In this document: one piece after another, positions 10,011 through 17,941 of the stretch
How positions within the stretch are numbered: the first letter of the stretch is position 1
Layout: every line of letters begins with the position of its first letter
DNA from: Maliibacterium massiliense
GTDB taxonomy: Bacteria; Bacillota; Clostridia; Christensenellales; Maliibacteriaceae
Length of the DNA stretch: 64,000 bases
Direction of reading: 5' to 3'
Assembly: GCF_900604345.1 (NCBI RefSeq)
Contig: NZ_LR026983.1
Location: 1,550,001-1,614,000, forward strand
Notes under the pieces: generated by a model
What the model was told of the DNA's origin: nothing
Databases searched by the model: none
Seen by the model: the letters and a program-made list of their open reading frames with translations, nothing else
Position numbers and translations under genes: made by a program

Positions 10011-10502
10011 GTGACGCCCGCAGACCTTGCGCGCATGCCCTATCCGGTATGGATGCTGCCCTACGTAGGATGGGCGCTGCCGGTGACGCTCATCCTCTTT
10101 GCGCTGTGGCAGCTGTTGCTGCTGTATATATGCAGCCGCGCCATGGGCATCCGCCCATTTGCGCTGGTGTGCAAGCGCACGTATATCAAGGTGTACCCCA
10201 TTGTGATGCTGATGCGGGTGGTGTGCGCGGGGCTGCTGCTGGTGCTGCAGGAGTTCATGCCCACGGGCAGCATCTTCGCCAATGTGGCAAGCGACCCCTA
10301 CGCCAACAACTGGAGCATTGTGCTGGTGTGCGCGCTGGAGCTCTGCTACGTGGTGGCCACCTATGCGCTGTTGCGCAAGATGGTCTTTGACAGGCTGTCC
10401 ATCAAGGGGTGGCAGAGCAGCGTATACTGCATCGTGCTGGCGCTGCTGTTTGCGCCCTACACGCTGCTCGTGCCCTCCCAGTGGCTCTACACCATTTTAT
10501 AA
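10011..10502 (+). CDS. Unidentified integral membrane protein, about four helices
   Basis: 163 residues if started at the GTG at 10011, which has AAAGGAG 10 bases upstream. Starting at the first codon of the open frame (9945) would place the start right behind the promoter without a ribosome site. Hydrophobic stretches lie near residues 18-38, 55-75, 93-115 and 130-150, with short loops between. No conserved motif is recognised. It is flanked by its own promoter and terminator, so it is probably transcribed alone. The role is unknown. Confidence 0.75.
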   Translation: MTPADLARMPYPVWMLPYVGWALPVTLILFALWQLLLLYICSRAMGIRPFALVCKRTYIKVYPIVMLMRVVCAGLLLVLQEFMPTGSIFANVASDPYANNWSIVLVCALELCYVVATYALLRKMVFDRLSIKGWQSSVYCIVLALLFAPYTLLVPSQWLYTIL

Positions 10503-10512
10503 AGCAACAAAA

Positions 10513-10560
10513 AACCGCGGCGCTTCCTGTTTTTTCAGGGCGCGTGCCGCGGCTTTTTTT
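10513..10560 (+). terminator. Intrinsic terminator, probably bidirectional
   Basis: AACCGCGGC (10513-10521) pairs with GCCGCGGTT-like arm near 10546-10555, with an inner CCTG/CAGG hairpin and eight T residues at the end. The A run at 10508-10514 gives a T tract on the minus strand for the DUF378 gene. Confidence 0.85.
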
Positions 10561-10574
10561 GTGTATGGTCAGCA

Positions 10575-10784
10575 TCAGTGGGTTTCTTCGTGCTTTTTCT
10601 GAAACAGCAGCGGGATGCACCACAGTGCAGCCAGCGCGACCAGGCAGTAGACGATCCGCGCGCCCATCGCGGCGGTGCCACCAAACAGGGCTGCAACCAG
10701 GTCATACTGGAACAGGCCCACCAGGCCCCAGTTGAGACCGCCGATGATGACCAGGATCAGTGCGATAATGGTCGTAAGAAACAT
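10575..10784 (-). CDS. DUF378 small membrane protein (YuzA-like)
   Basis: About 69 residues with two membrane helices. The core IGGLNWGLVGLFQYDLVAAL is the DUF378 signature. The function of the family is not known. The TTG at 10796 sits directly against AAAGGAG with no spacer, while the ATG at 10784 lies 12 bases from it, so the ATG is preferred. The short tail ends in charged residues (KKHEETH). It shares the terminator region with the convergent membrane gene. Confidence 0.88.
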   Translation of the reverse strand: MFLTTIIALILVIIGGLNWGLVGLFQYDLVAALFGGTAAMGARIVYCLVALAALWCIPLLFQKKHEETH

Positions 10785-10927
10785 GCGCTTTTTCAACTCC
10801 TTTGCATCGTTTGGTTAGAAGTCTGCCCCAAAACGTGCAAAGCTAAACATCCTGCAGCTCAAAAAAACAGAAATGCGCAGGTAGCCCCTTTACGGCGGCC
10901 CAGGCGCACGCATGCGCAGGCGCCCCT

Positions 10928-11218
10928 TCAGTCCCCCAGCTGTTGCTGCTCCGCGCGCTCGACGATGGCCTCCACCTCCAGCGCGTCGTAGGGAAACGCC
11001 TCCACAAACTGGTCAGGCTTGAAGATCACCCGGCCGAAGGTGTCAAAATCGTGCACGTGCCGCTTGAGAATCATGGGGCGCGGGATATCCCACGCGCGGC
11101 AGATATCGTTTAAGCTTTCGGGCAGCGCCACCTCGGTGGGGCGCATGTCGTTGTAGGGGGCCAGCGCGTCGTGCACAATCTTGTGTTTGCGCCGCAGGAT
11201 AACCCAAATTTCAATCAT
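10928..11218 (-). CDS. Hypothetical protein, 96 residues
   Basis: I do not recognise the family. The protein is soluble and mixed in charge, beginning MIEIWVILRRKHKIV and containing WDIPRPMILKRHVHDFDTFG, without cysteines in a metal pattern. AAAGGA lies 10 bases before the ATG, and codon use resembles the neighbours. Its downstream 131 bases to the DUF378 gene hold nothing obvious. The real-gene call rests on ribosome site, start and codon use only. Confidence 0.65.
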   Translation of the reverse strand: MIEIWVILRRKHKIVHDALAPYNDMRPTEVALPESLNDICRAWDIPRPMILKRHVHDFDTFGRVIFKPDQFVEAFPYDALEVEAIVERAEQQQLGD

Positions 11219-11349
11219 AGAGCGTGTTCCTTTCGTTGCATGTACAGATGCGCCTGTCCGCGCGGCGGCGGTGTTGCAGCCGTGACAGCACGCCGCGGCG
11301 CGTGGTATACTAAAACCAACAATCCGTTGTTTTGTGATGGCAAAGCGCT

Positions 11350-11829
11350 TTACGCGCGAAACAGCGCGCAGTCAAAGGCCTCGTCCACCAGGCGGCTGTA
11401 GCGCGCGATGAAAGCGCGCCCTGCCTCGTCGGCGCACACCCGCGCGGCGGCCAGGCGGCACGCCTCCAAAAAGGCGGGATCCAACGCGCGCAAATGCTCT
11501 TGTGCAAGCGGGCATACGCCGCGCGCCAGCGGGTTGAGACGCAGGCGCATGCGCGTGCCGTTTGTGTAAACCATTGCCGGAAAGAGCCGGCAGAAGAGCG
11601 GGCGCATATCCCTGGGGCACGCGCCTTCGCATACCAGGATATCCATATCACCCTGGGTAAATACCCGGCACCAGTCTGCCCCTGCAAAGCGCGCCTTCTC
11701 CCCGGGGAACAGCGGCATGCCGTCGTGCGGGCCGCCCTGGCAGCACGCATGGCCGCACAGCGCGCCACAATCGGTCAAAAGCGGCGTGCGCCCGTCAAAC
11801 AGTGCATAGATTTCCGGCCAGTTCAGCAA
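11350..11829 (-). CDS. Cysteine-rich putative metal- or cluster-binding protein
   Basis: A protein of about 160 residues with an N-terminal cysteine group (DCGALCGHACCQG) and a later CEGACPRDMRPLFCRLFP, the pattern of YkgJ-like iron-sulfur or zinc-binding proteins. The frame is open to 11910, but a likely promoter (TTGCAT at 11915-11910, 18 bases, TATGCT at 11891-11886, minus strand) would start transcription near 11879, inside that frame. The TTG at 11829 has GGAG 11 bases before it and gives a start like (M)LLNWPEIYALFDG, so I use it. The function is unknown. It is divergent from the DNA methyltransferase. Confidence 0.72.
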   Translation of the reverse strand: MLNWPEIYALFDGRTPLLTDCGALCGHACCQGGPHDGMPLFPGEKARFAGADWCRVFTQGDMDILVCEGACPRDMRPLFCRLFPAMVYTNGTRMRLRLNPLARGVCPLAQEHLRALDPAFLEACRLAAARVCADEAGRAFIARYSRLVDEAFDCALFRA

Positions 11830-11885
11830 AAGGCGCGTCGCTCCCTTCAGGCTTGCGCGCCCCGGGGCGGGGCGCATCTGCCTCG

Positions 11886-11915
11886 AGCATACCATAGCCG
11901 CCCGGCGCAATGCAA
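11886..11915 (-). promoter_or_regulatory. Probable promoter of the cysteine-rich protein gene
   Basis: On the minus strand TTGCAT (11915-11910), 18 bases, TATGCT (11891-11886). Its position decides the start of the gene, because the longer frame would begin upstream of the transcript. Confidence 0.55.
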
Positions 11916-11952
11916 GCGCGCGGCATCAGCGAAAAAAGGAAGGTTAGTCCTC

Positions 11953-13233
11953 ATGGAAAAAGGCATGCTTTGTGAGCGCTATCACCAAGGTCCCTGGCAG
12001 GGCACGCTGCTTGCGGCGGACGCAAGCGGGGGCGTGCCGCCCTGCTGGCAGCAGTACTGCGGCCAGGTGGCGCTGGTGTATCTGGATCCGCCGTTTCTGA
12101 CGGGGAATTCTTTCTATTACAGCCAGTGCCTGGGCACGGCGGGCTGGCGCGCGGGGCAGCTGCGGCGCGACTACGCGCTGGACTTTGACCGCTGGCATGG
12201 GGATGAAGAGGCGTACTGGACGATGATGCGGGGTGCGCTGGAGACCGCGCACGCGCTTTTAAGCCAGACGGGGAGCATTTACGTGCATGTGGACGCGCGT
12301 GCGTGCGTGCGCATGCGCCTGCTGCTCGACGAGATCTTTGGGGCGAAGAACTTTCTCAACGAGATCATCTGGCACTACCGTTCAGGCGGGCGCTCCAAGC
12401 GCTATTTCAGCCGCAAGCACGACAATATCCTCTTTTATAAAAAGGGCAAGACCCACTACTTTGACATCGAAGCGGTGGGCAGGCCGCGGGGCAGGGGCGT
12501 CAAAAGCCATCTCAAGCGCAGCGTGGACGCGCATGGCAAGCTGGTGTACTCCATCCGCTCAGGTGGACGCGTCTATACCTACGCAGAGGACGATCTGGTC
12601 TTTCCCGACGACGTGTGGGAGGATATCGCGCACCTGCACCAGCGCGACCCGCAGCGCTGGGGTTACGATACCCAAAAGCCGGAGGCGCTGCTTGCGCGCA
12701 TCATACGCGCGTCAAGCAGGCCGGGCGACATCGTATGCGACCTGTTTGCGGGCTCCTGCACCACCCTTGCGGTGGCCCAGCAGCTGGGGCGCCGCTTTTT
12801 AGGCATGGACAAGGGCCATTTTGCGTTGCACATCGCCCGCAAGCGGCTCACGGGTATGGGCGCGGTCCAGATCATCGCGCCGCGGGAACCGGCCGAGCCC
12901 CCGGATTGCCCGCTGCCACGCGTGGCGGCGTCCTGGCGCGCGCGCGCCGACGGCACGCTGCGCGTGGACCTCAACGACGTGGACATGGGGGCGGATTACC
13001 GCGCCCAGCCGGACCTGCCGCTGCTGGCGCCCGATATCCCCGCGTGCGACGGCTGGGGCATCGGCGTGCTGGACGGGGACGTGCTGGAGGTATTGGCGAT
13101 GAGCCAGCGCACAGGCAGCCATCCCCACCTAGAGCGGGCACTCTCCATGCCCGCGCCGCAGCGCGGGCAGGCGGTGCTGTTTGTATCGGATATTGCAGGC
13201 AGGCGGATCATCCTGCCGCGCGCAGACGCATAG
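11953..13233 (+). CDS. Site-specific DNA-methyltransferase, beta class (N4/N6)
   Basis: 426 residues. The order of motifs is catalytic DPPF (in VYLDPPFLTGNSFYY, near residue 46), then a variable region probably recognising DNA, then the SAM-binding motif I DLFAGSCTT with GRRFLGMD. That order defines the beta class, which methylates adenine N6 or cytosine N4. Motif I has Cys where GSG is usual. About 120 C-terminal residues follow the catalytic domain and match nothing I know. The frame is open from 11494, but the ATG at 11953 has AAGGAAGG 9 bases upstream. No restriction enzyme or specificity gene is next to it, so it is an orphan candidate. Confidence 0.9.
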   Translation: MEKGMLCERYHQGPWQGTLLAADASGGVPPCWQQYCGQVALVYLDPPFLTGNSFYYSQCLGTAGWRAGQLRRDYALDFDRWHGDEEAYWTMMRGALETAHALLSQTGSIYVHVDARACVRMRLLLDEIFGAKNFLNEIIWHYRSGGRSKRYFSRKHDNILFYKKGKTHYFDIEAVGRPRGRGVKSHLKRSVDAHGKLVYSIRSGGRVYTYAEDDLVFPDDVWEDIAHLHQRDPQRWGYDTQKPEALLARIIRASSRPGDIVCDLFAGSCTTLAVAQQLGRRFLGMDKGHFALHIARKRLTGMGAVQIIAPREPAEPPDCPLPRVAASWRARADGTLRVDLNDVDMGADYRAQPDLPLLAPDIPACDGWGIGVLDGDVLEVLAMSQRTGSHPHLERALSMPAPQRGQAVLFVSDIAGRRIILPRADA

Positions 13234-13297
13234 CGCCTCAAGCAGGGCGCGCCGCATAGGAAAAGCAGGAAGCTTTTGTCAATTCTTTGCGGGCGCC

Positions 13298-13327
13298 TTG
13301 CCGCAAGACGGCGCGCGCGGCTATAAT
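13298..13327 (+). promoter_or_regulatory. Probable promoter of gldA
   Basis: TTGCCG (13298-13303), 18 bases, perfect TATAAT (13322-13327), 56 bases ahead of the start codon. Confidence 0.7.
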
Positions 13328-13383
13328 AGAGGCGGTTTTCGCAAGGGACAAGCTATGGACACAACGACAGGAGGGATCATGCG

Positions 13384-14481
13384 ATGGCGAACATCATTGC
13401 CAGCCCGGGCCGCTACATACAGGGCCGCGGGGAACTGGGGAATCTTTACAAACACATTGGCCCGCTGGGCAGGGGCTTTTTCATTCTAGCCACGGCGTCG
13501 GGCTTAAAACGGGTGGAGGACACCATCCGCGCAAGCTTTGCCGGCAGCGGGGCTGCGCTGCATTTTGAGGCTTTTGGCGGTGAGTGCTCCGCATCGGAGA
13601 TCGCGCGCCTGCAAAAGCGCATGCAGGAGAAGGGGTGCGACGTGGTGGTCGGCGTGGGCGGCGGCAAGACGCTGGATACCGCCAAGGCCGTGGCCTATTA
13701 CCAGAAGGCGCCGGTGGCCATTGTGCCCACCATTGCCTCGACGGATGCGCCCTGCAGCGCCCTTTCGGTGATCTACAGCGACGCGGGCGTCTTTGAAAAG
13801 TATCTCTTTCTGCCCAGCAACCCCAACATGGTTATCGTGGATACCGACGTGGTGGTCAAGGCGCCCGCCCGCCTGCTGATCGCGGGCATGGGCGATGCGC
13901 TGGCCACGTACTTTGAGGCGCAGGCGGCCATGGACGCGGGCGCGGACAACTGTGTGGGCGGCAAGGGCACCATGGCGGCGCTGGGCCTGGCCAAAATGTG
14001 TTACGAGACGCTGATGGCCGACGGCATCAAGGCCAAAGTGGCGGCGGAAAACCACGTGTGCACCAAGGCGGTGGAGAACATTATCGAGGCCAACACCCTG
14101 CTTTCAGGCCTGGGATTTGAATCGGGCGGCCTGGCGGGCGCGCACGCCATCCATAACGGCTTTACGGTGCTGGAGGCCTGCCACCACCTCTACCATGGCG
14201 AAAAGGTGGCCTTCGGCACGCTGGTGCAGCTGGTGTTGCAGAACGCCGATACCGAGGATATCGCCGAGGTGATCGCGTTCTGTACGGCGGTGGGCCTGCC
14301 CGTGACGCTGGCGCAGATGGGCATTGCAAAGGTTAAGCCGGAGGAAATCATGCAGGTGGCCCAGGCGGCCTGCGCGACGGGCGAGTCCATCTACAATATG
14401 CCCATGGAGGTGACGCCCGAAAAGGTGTACGCCGCCATTATGGGCGCGGATGCGCTGGGACAATACTACGCTGAGGCGTAG
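13384..14481 (+). CDS. gldA: Glycerol dehydrogenase
   Basis: NAD-dependent oxidation of glycerol to dihydroxyacetone. The protein has 365 residues, the usual family length. The nucleotide loop GVGGGKTLDTAKAV lies near residue 90, and the metal ligands D171 (GMGDALATYFEA), H254 (AGAHAIHNG) and H271 (HGEKVAFG) are all present, matching the known Bacillus enzyme spacing. The ATG at 13384 has AGGAGGG 8 bases upstream; the ATG at 13379 is out of frame. The gene is framed by its own promoter and terminator. Related iron alcohol dehydrogenases are a less likely reading. Confidence 0.95.
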   Translation: MANIIASPGRYIQGRGELGNLYKHIGPLGRGFFILATASGLKRVEDTIRASFAGSGAALHFEAFGGECSASEIARLQKRMQEKGCDVVVGVGGGKTLDTAKAVAYYQKAPVAIVPTIASTDAPCSALSVIYSDAGVFEKYLFLPSNPNMVIVDTDVVVKAPARLLIAGMGDALATYFEAQAAMDAGADNCVGGKGTMAALGLAKMCYETLMADGIKAKVAAENHVCTKAVENIIEANTLLSGLGFESGGLAGAHAIHNGFTVLEACHHLYHGEKVAFGTLVQLVLQNADTEDIAEVIAFCTAVGLPVTLAQMGIAKVKPEEIMQVAQAACATGESIYNMPMEVTPEKVYAAIMGADALGQYYAEA

Positions 14482-14552
14482 GCGCGGGATAGGCGGGGAA
14501 CTGCCCGGCATTTCTTCCCGCGCGTGGGGGACGGGCGCGGCGGTGTAAAAAG

Positions 14553-14598
14553 AAGAGGCAATCGAGGCGGGTGCTATCGCCCCGGGTGCCTCTTTTTT
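14553..14598 (+). terminator. Intrinsic terminator after gldA
   Basis: AGAGGCA (14554-14560) pairs with TGCCTCT (14587-14593), an inner GGCG/CGCC hairpin fills the loop, and six T residues follow. Confidence 0.8.
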
Positions 14599-14808
14599 GG
14601 GGGAATAGCCCCCGCGCTATGCGCGGCAAAGACGCATGCCCCCCCTGGTTTGGCCGCGCCCTCCGCGGGTGCGCAGCGTTTGAGATGAACGAGAGACTGC
14701 GGGTGCGCAACGCATTGCGCCGCATCGGCGGCGCGCCGCCTTACAACGCGCCTGCGCAGCATATGTGCGCTTGTACGCAAAAAGTCATGGAGGCGGGCGA
14801 AAACGCAT
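14599..14808. other. Non-coding stretch between gldA and xth
   Basis: About 210 bases between the two facing terminators. The short open frames here have no ribosome site and resemble nothing; I see no gene, repeat or promoter in it. Confidence 0.5.
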
Positions 14809-14860
14809 GAAAAACGCGCCTGCGGGCGTCGGGTTTTACCCAGCCCTGCCCGGGCGCGTT
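14809..14860 (-). terminator. Intrinsic terminator of the ABC-F/xth unit
   Basis: Read on the minus strand AACGCGCC near 14860 pairs with GGCGCGTT near 14812, followed by a T run (plus-strand A run 14809-14814). The stem is GC-rich with a large loop. Confidence 0.7.
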
Positions 14861-14890
14861 CTTTCGTGCGTTTTGTTGTAGCGCGCGTGC

Positions 14891-15643
14891 TTAAAAGATA
14901 TCCAGCGCCACCGGACAGTGGTCGCTGCCCAGCACGTCGCTTAAAATGCGCGCGTCCCGGATGTGGGGCCGCAGCCGCTCGGAGACCAGAAAATAGTCGA
15001 TGCGCCAGCCCGCGTTGGTATCGCGCGCGTGGAACATGTAGCTCCACCAGGTGTAGGCGCCCGTCACGTCGGGGTAGAGCGCGCGGAAGGTGTCCACAAA
15101 GCCGCTCTGGAGCAGTTCCTCCATTTTGGCGCGCTCCTGCTCGGAGAAGCCCGCGTTGCCCACGTTCGTTTTGGGGTTTTTCAAATCGATTTCGCTGCGC
15201 GCCACGTTCATGTCGCCGCAGACGATCACCGGCTTTTGCGCGTCAAGTTCCAGCAGGAAGGCGCGGAAGGCGTCCTCCCAGACCATGCGGTAATCAATGC
15301 GCGCAAGGCCGCGCTGGCTGTTGGGGGTGTAGACGTTGACCATGAAAAAATCCCCCATGTCCAGTGTGATGACGCGCCCCTCGGTATCGTGCGCAGGCAC
15401 GCCGATGCCCAGAGAGACGCGCAGCGCGGGCTGTTTGGTGAAGATCGCGGTGCCCGAGTACCCTTTTTTGACGGCGCTGTTCCAGTACTGCGTGTAACCC
15501 TCGATGGTGAATTCCGCCTGATCGGGCTGCATCTTGGTCTCCTGGATGCAGAAGATATCCGCGCCCTGCTGGGCGAAGACATCGGCAAAACCTTTTTTTA
15601 AACAGGCGCGCAGCCCGTTGACGTTCCAGGAAAGCAGTTTCAT
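14891..15643 (-). CDS. xth: Exodeoxyribonuclease III / AP endonuclease
   Basis: A 250-residue enzyme of base-excision repair that cuts DNA at abasic sites. The catalytic blocks are in order: SWNVNGLRAC at the start, IQETKM near residue 34 (metal-binding Glu), VCGDMNVA, GWRIDYFLVS and the C-terminal SDHCPV with the catalytic His. AAGGAGGG lies 9 bases before the ATG. It begins 34 bases after the ABC-F gene ends on the same strand, so the two are likely an operon. Confidence 0.97.
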   Translation of the reverse strand: MKLLSWNVNGLRACLKKGFADVFAQQGADIFCIQETKMQPDQAEFTIEGYTQYWNSAVKKGYSGTAIFTKQPALRVSLGIGVPAHDTEGRVITLDMGDFFMVNVYTPNSQRGLARIDYRMVWEDAFRAFLLELDAQKPVIVCGDMNVARSEIDLKNPKTNVGNAGFSEQERAKMEELLQSGFVDTFRALYPDVTGAYTWWSYMFHARDTNAGWRIDYFLVSERLRPHIRDARILSDVLGSDHCPVALDIF

Positions 15644-15677
15644 GTATGTGTTCCCTCCTTATGGTCGAAGAAGCGCG

Positions 15678-17609
15678 TCATTGCGCCTCCAGCGCCTCCA
15701 GCGCGCCGAACGCCTCCTCCCAGGCGTCCATGGCGCGCTCCAGTGCGGCGGAAAGGTCGCTGTAGCGCGCGGTGGTCTCGACAAGCGCCTCGCCTGAAAG
15801 CTGCTCGGGCGCCGAGAGCACGCCCTCCAGGCGGGCGATTTCCTCCTCCAGGCGCTGCACCTTCTTTTCGCAGTCGCTCACGCGCAGGCGGGCGGCCTTG
15901 CGGGCGCTCTGTGCCGCGCGGGAGAGCCGCTGCTCCTTTTTCAGCGCAGTGCGCGTCACGCCGTCGGGCAGCGCCTGCGCCGGCGGCGCGGCCGCGCGCT
16001 GACGCGCCAGGTAATCGTCGTAATTGCCGATGCTCTGCAGCAGGGTGCCATCCTCTTGGAGTATCCACAACTTGGTGGCGAAGCGGTTGATAAAGTAGCG
16101 GTCGTGCGAGACGGCAAGGATGGTGCCGTCAAAGGCGTCCAGCGCCGCCTCCAGCGCCGCGCGCGCGTCCACGTCCAAATGGTTGGTGGGCTCGTCAAAA
16201 AGCAGCGTGTTGTCGCGGCGCATCATGATTTTGAGTAGCGCCAAGCGCGCCTTCTCCCCGCCGGAGAGGGTGGCGATATCCTGAAACACGTCGTCGCCGC
16301 GGAACAGGAACGCCGCAAGCGCACCGCGCACCTCCCCCTCGCTCATGGAGGGATGGTCCGCATGGATTTCCTCCAGCACCGTGCTGGAGGAGATCATCTC
16401 GGCCTGCTGCTGGTCAAAATAGCCGATGGACACCCCTGCGCCCAGTCTGACCCAGCCCGTATCGGGGCGCATGCGGCCGCGCAGAATCTGCAGCAGGGTG
16501 GACTTGCCCGAGCCGTTTGGCCCGATCAAGGCGATGCGCTCGCCCGCGCGGATGTGGATGTCCACATCGTGAAAGAGCGCGGTTTTGCCGTCAAAGGACT
16601 TGCTCAGGTTCTCCGCCATCAGCACGTCCTGCCCGCTGGGGCGGGCGGCGGCAAAGGAGAAGTGAAAGGCGTCCTGCTGCGCGGGACGCTCCAGCAGCGC
16701 CACGCGCTGGAGCATCTTTTCGCGCGAGCGGGCCTGCTTAATGCTCTTTTCCCGGTTAAAGCGGCGGTAGCGCGCGATGATCTCCTGCTGGCGCGCCACC
16801 TCGCGGCGCTGGTTCTCAAAGTGCTTTTCGGCAAGCTCCCGCTGCACCTGGCGCTGGGAAAGATAATGGGTGTAGTTGCCGTGGTAGGTGGTAAACACCC
16901 CGCCGGACAGCTCGCATATGTCGTCGCAGAGCGCGTCGAGGAAGTAGCGGTCGTGCGATACGATGATCACGCTGCCCGCGTAGGTGCGCAAAAAGTCCTC
17001 CAGCCACTGCACCGCGGATAAATCCAAATGGTTGGTGGGCTCGTCCAGCAGCAGGATGTCGGGGGATTCAAGCAGCAGGCGCGCCAGCGCCAGGCGGGCC
17101 TGCTGGCCACCGGAGAGCGTGTTGCAGCACTGCGCAAACTGTTCCTTGGTAAAGCCCAGCCCATAGAGCGTGCCCTGCAGGCGGCTTTTCCATGCGTAGC
17201 CCCCCGCCTCGCTGAAGCGGTCCGACAGCGCGGCGTATCGGCCGGCGATGCGCGAAAAGGCGGGGGACTGCGCGTCCACCGCGCCCATCTCGCGCTCCAG
17301 ATCGCGCATCTGTGCCTCCATGGCAAACACAGGGTCAAAGACGCTTTTCAGCTCCTCCCACACGGGGCGCGCCCCCATGGGCGCCACCACCTGGGCAAGG
17401 TAGCCGATGCGCGTCTGGCCGGGCGTGACGATGCGGCCCGCGTCCGCCTCCGTTTCACCCGCCGCAATGCGCAAAAAGGTGGACTTGCCGCAGCCGTTGC
17501 CTCCCACAATGCCCAGGCATTGCCCCTGCTGCAGCGTCAAATCAGCCCCCGCAAGTACGGTTGCGGTGCCGAAGTGCTTTTCGATTTTCTGTGCCTGTAA
17601 AACCATCAT
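15678..17609 (-). CDS. ABC-F family ATPase
   Basis: 643 residues with two ABC domains and no membrane segment, the mark of ABC-F proteins that act on the ribosome. Domain 1 has GGNGCGKST, LSGGQQARLAL and LLLDEPTNHLD. Domain 2 has GPNGSGKST, LSGGEKARLAL and LLFDEPTNHLD. The linker between them (about residues 235-315) is rich in Arg and Lys and predicted coiled. The C-terminal 90 residues form a second coiled coil as in Uup/YdiF-type members. ATG codons at 17609 and 17606 are both possible. Whether it is a housekeeping factor or confers antibiotic resistance cannot be told from this. A terminator-like hairpin lies upstream of the start. Confidence 0.93.
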   Translation of the reverse strand: MMVLQAQKIEKHFGTATVLAGADLTLQQGQCLGIVGGNGCGKSTFLRIAAGETEADAGRIVTPGQTRIGYLAQVVAPMGARPVWEELKSVFDPVFAMEAQMRDLEREMGAVDAQSPAFSRIAGRYAALSDRFSEAGGYAWKSRLQGTLYGLGFTKEQFAQCCNTLSGGQQARLALARLLLESPDILLLDEPTNHLDLSAVQWLEDFLRTYAGSVIIVSHDRYFLDALCDDICELSGGVFTTYHGNYTHYLSQRQVQRELAEKHFENQRREVARQQEIIARYRRFNREKSIKQARSREKMLQRVALLERPAQQDAFHFSFAAARPSGQDVLMAENLSKSFDGKTALFHDVDIHIRAGERIALIGPNGSGKSTLLQILRGRMRPDTGWVRLGAGVSIGYFDQQQAEMISSSTVLEEIHADHPSMSEGEVRGALAAFLFRGDDVFQDIATLSGGEKARLALLKIMMRRDNTLLFDEPTNHLDVDARAALEAALDAFDGTILAVSHDRYFINRFATKLWILQEDGTLLQSIGNYDDYLARQRAAAPPAQALPDGVTRTALKKEQRLSRAAQSARKAARLRVSDCEKKVQRLEEEIARLEGVLSAPEQLSGEALVETTARYSDLSAALERAMDAWEEAFGALEALEAQ

Positions 17610-17658
17610 AGACGTAAAGGTCCTCTCCTAGCGGCGCTTGTTGCGCCTCTATTGTAAC

Positions 17659-17718
17659 AAAAAAAGGGCGCACTGGCTACGCGCGCTCGTAAAGGTTGGG
17701 CTGAGGTGACCTGCGCCC
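17659..17718 (-). promoter_or_regulatory. Terminator-like hairpin upstream of the ABC-F gene
   Basis: On the minus strand GGGCGCA (17718-17712) pairs with TGCGCCC (17672-17666), followed by seven T residues (17665-17659). It lies 50 bases ahead of the ABC-F start, where no minus-strand gene ends. A TACAAT -10-like element follows at 17656-17651. It could be an attenuator or only a roadblock. Confidence 0.4.
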
Positions 17719-17817
17719 AGGCGCCGCCCTCTATCCACTGCTCACGCGCGCTATTGGGGCGGGGCATGCCGCATGCAGCATCATGTGCGTTCGCACGTAG
17801 CGGCGGTGCAGGCGCGC

Positions 17818-17846
17818 TTGATGCGGGGCGGCAAATCAAGTATACT
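17818..17846 (+). promoter_or_regulatory. Probable promoter of rex
   Basis: TTGATG (17818-17823), 17 bases, TATACT (17841-17846). Confidence 0.7.
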
Positions 17847-17856
17847 TAAACGCATA

Positions 17857-17874
17857 GTGATATTTTTTTAACAA
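17857..17874 (+). promoter_or_regulatory. Candidate Rex operator
   Basis: The 18 bases end in a perfect TTAACAA half-site. The left half GTGATAT matches the TTGTTAA half of the known consensus (TTGTTAA-N4-TTAACAA) at 4 of 7 places. The site lies at about +5 to +22 of the predicted rex transcript, a fitting place for autorepression. Confidence 0.45.
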
Positions 17875-17941
17875 CCAACCGCGCTGCGCGTAGACGGCGG
17901 CAGGCGCGGTTTGCCCAACTGGCAGAAGGAGAGGGTTTATT

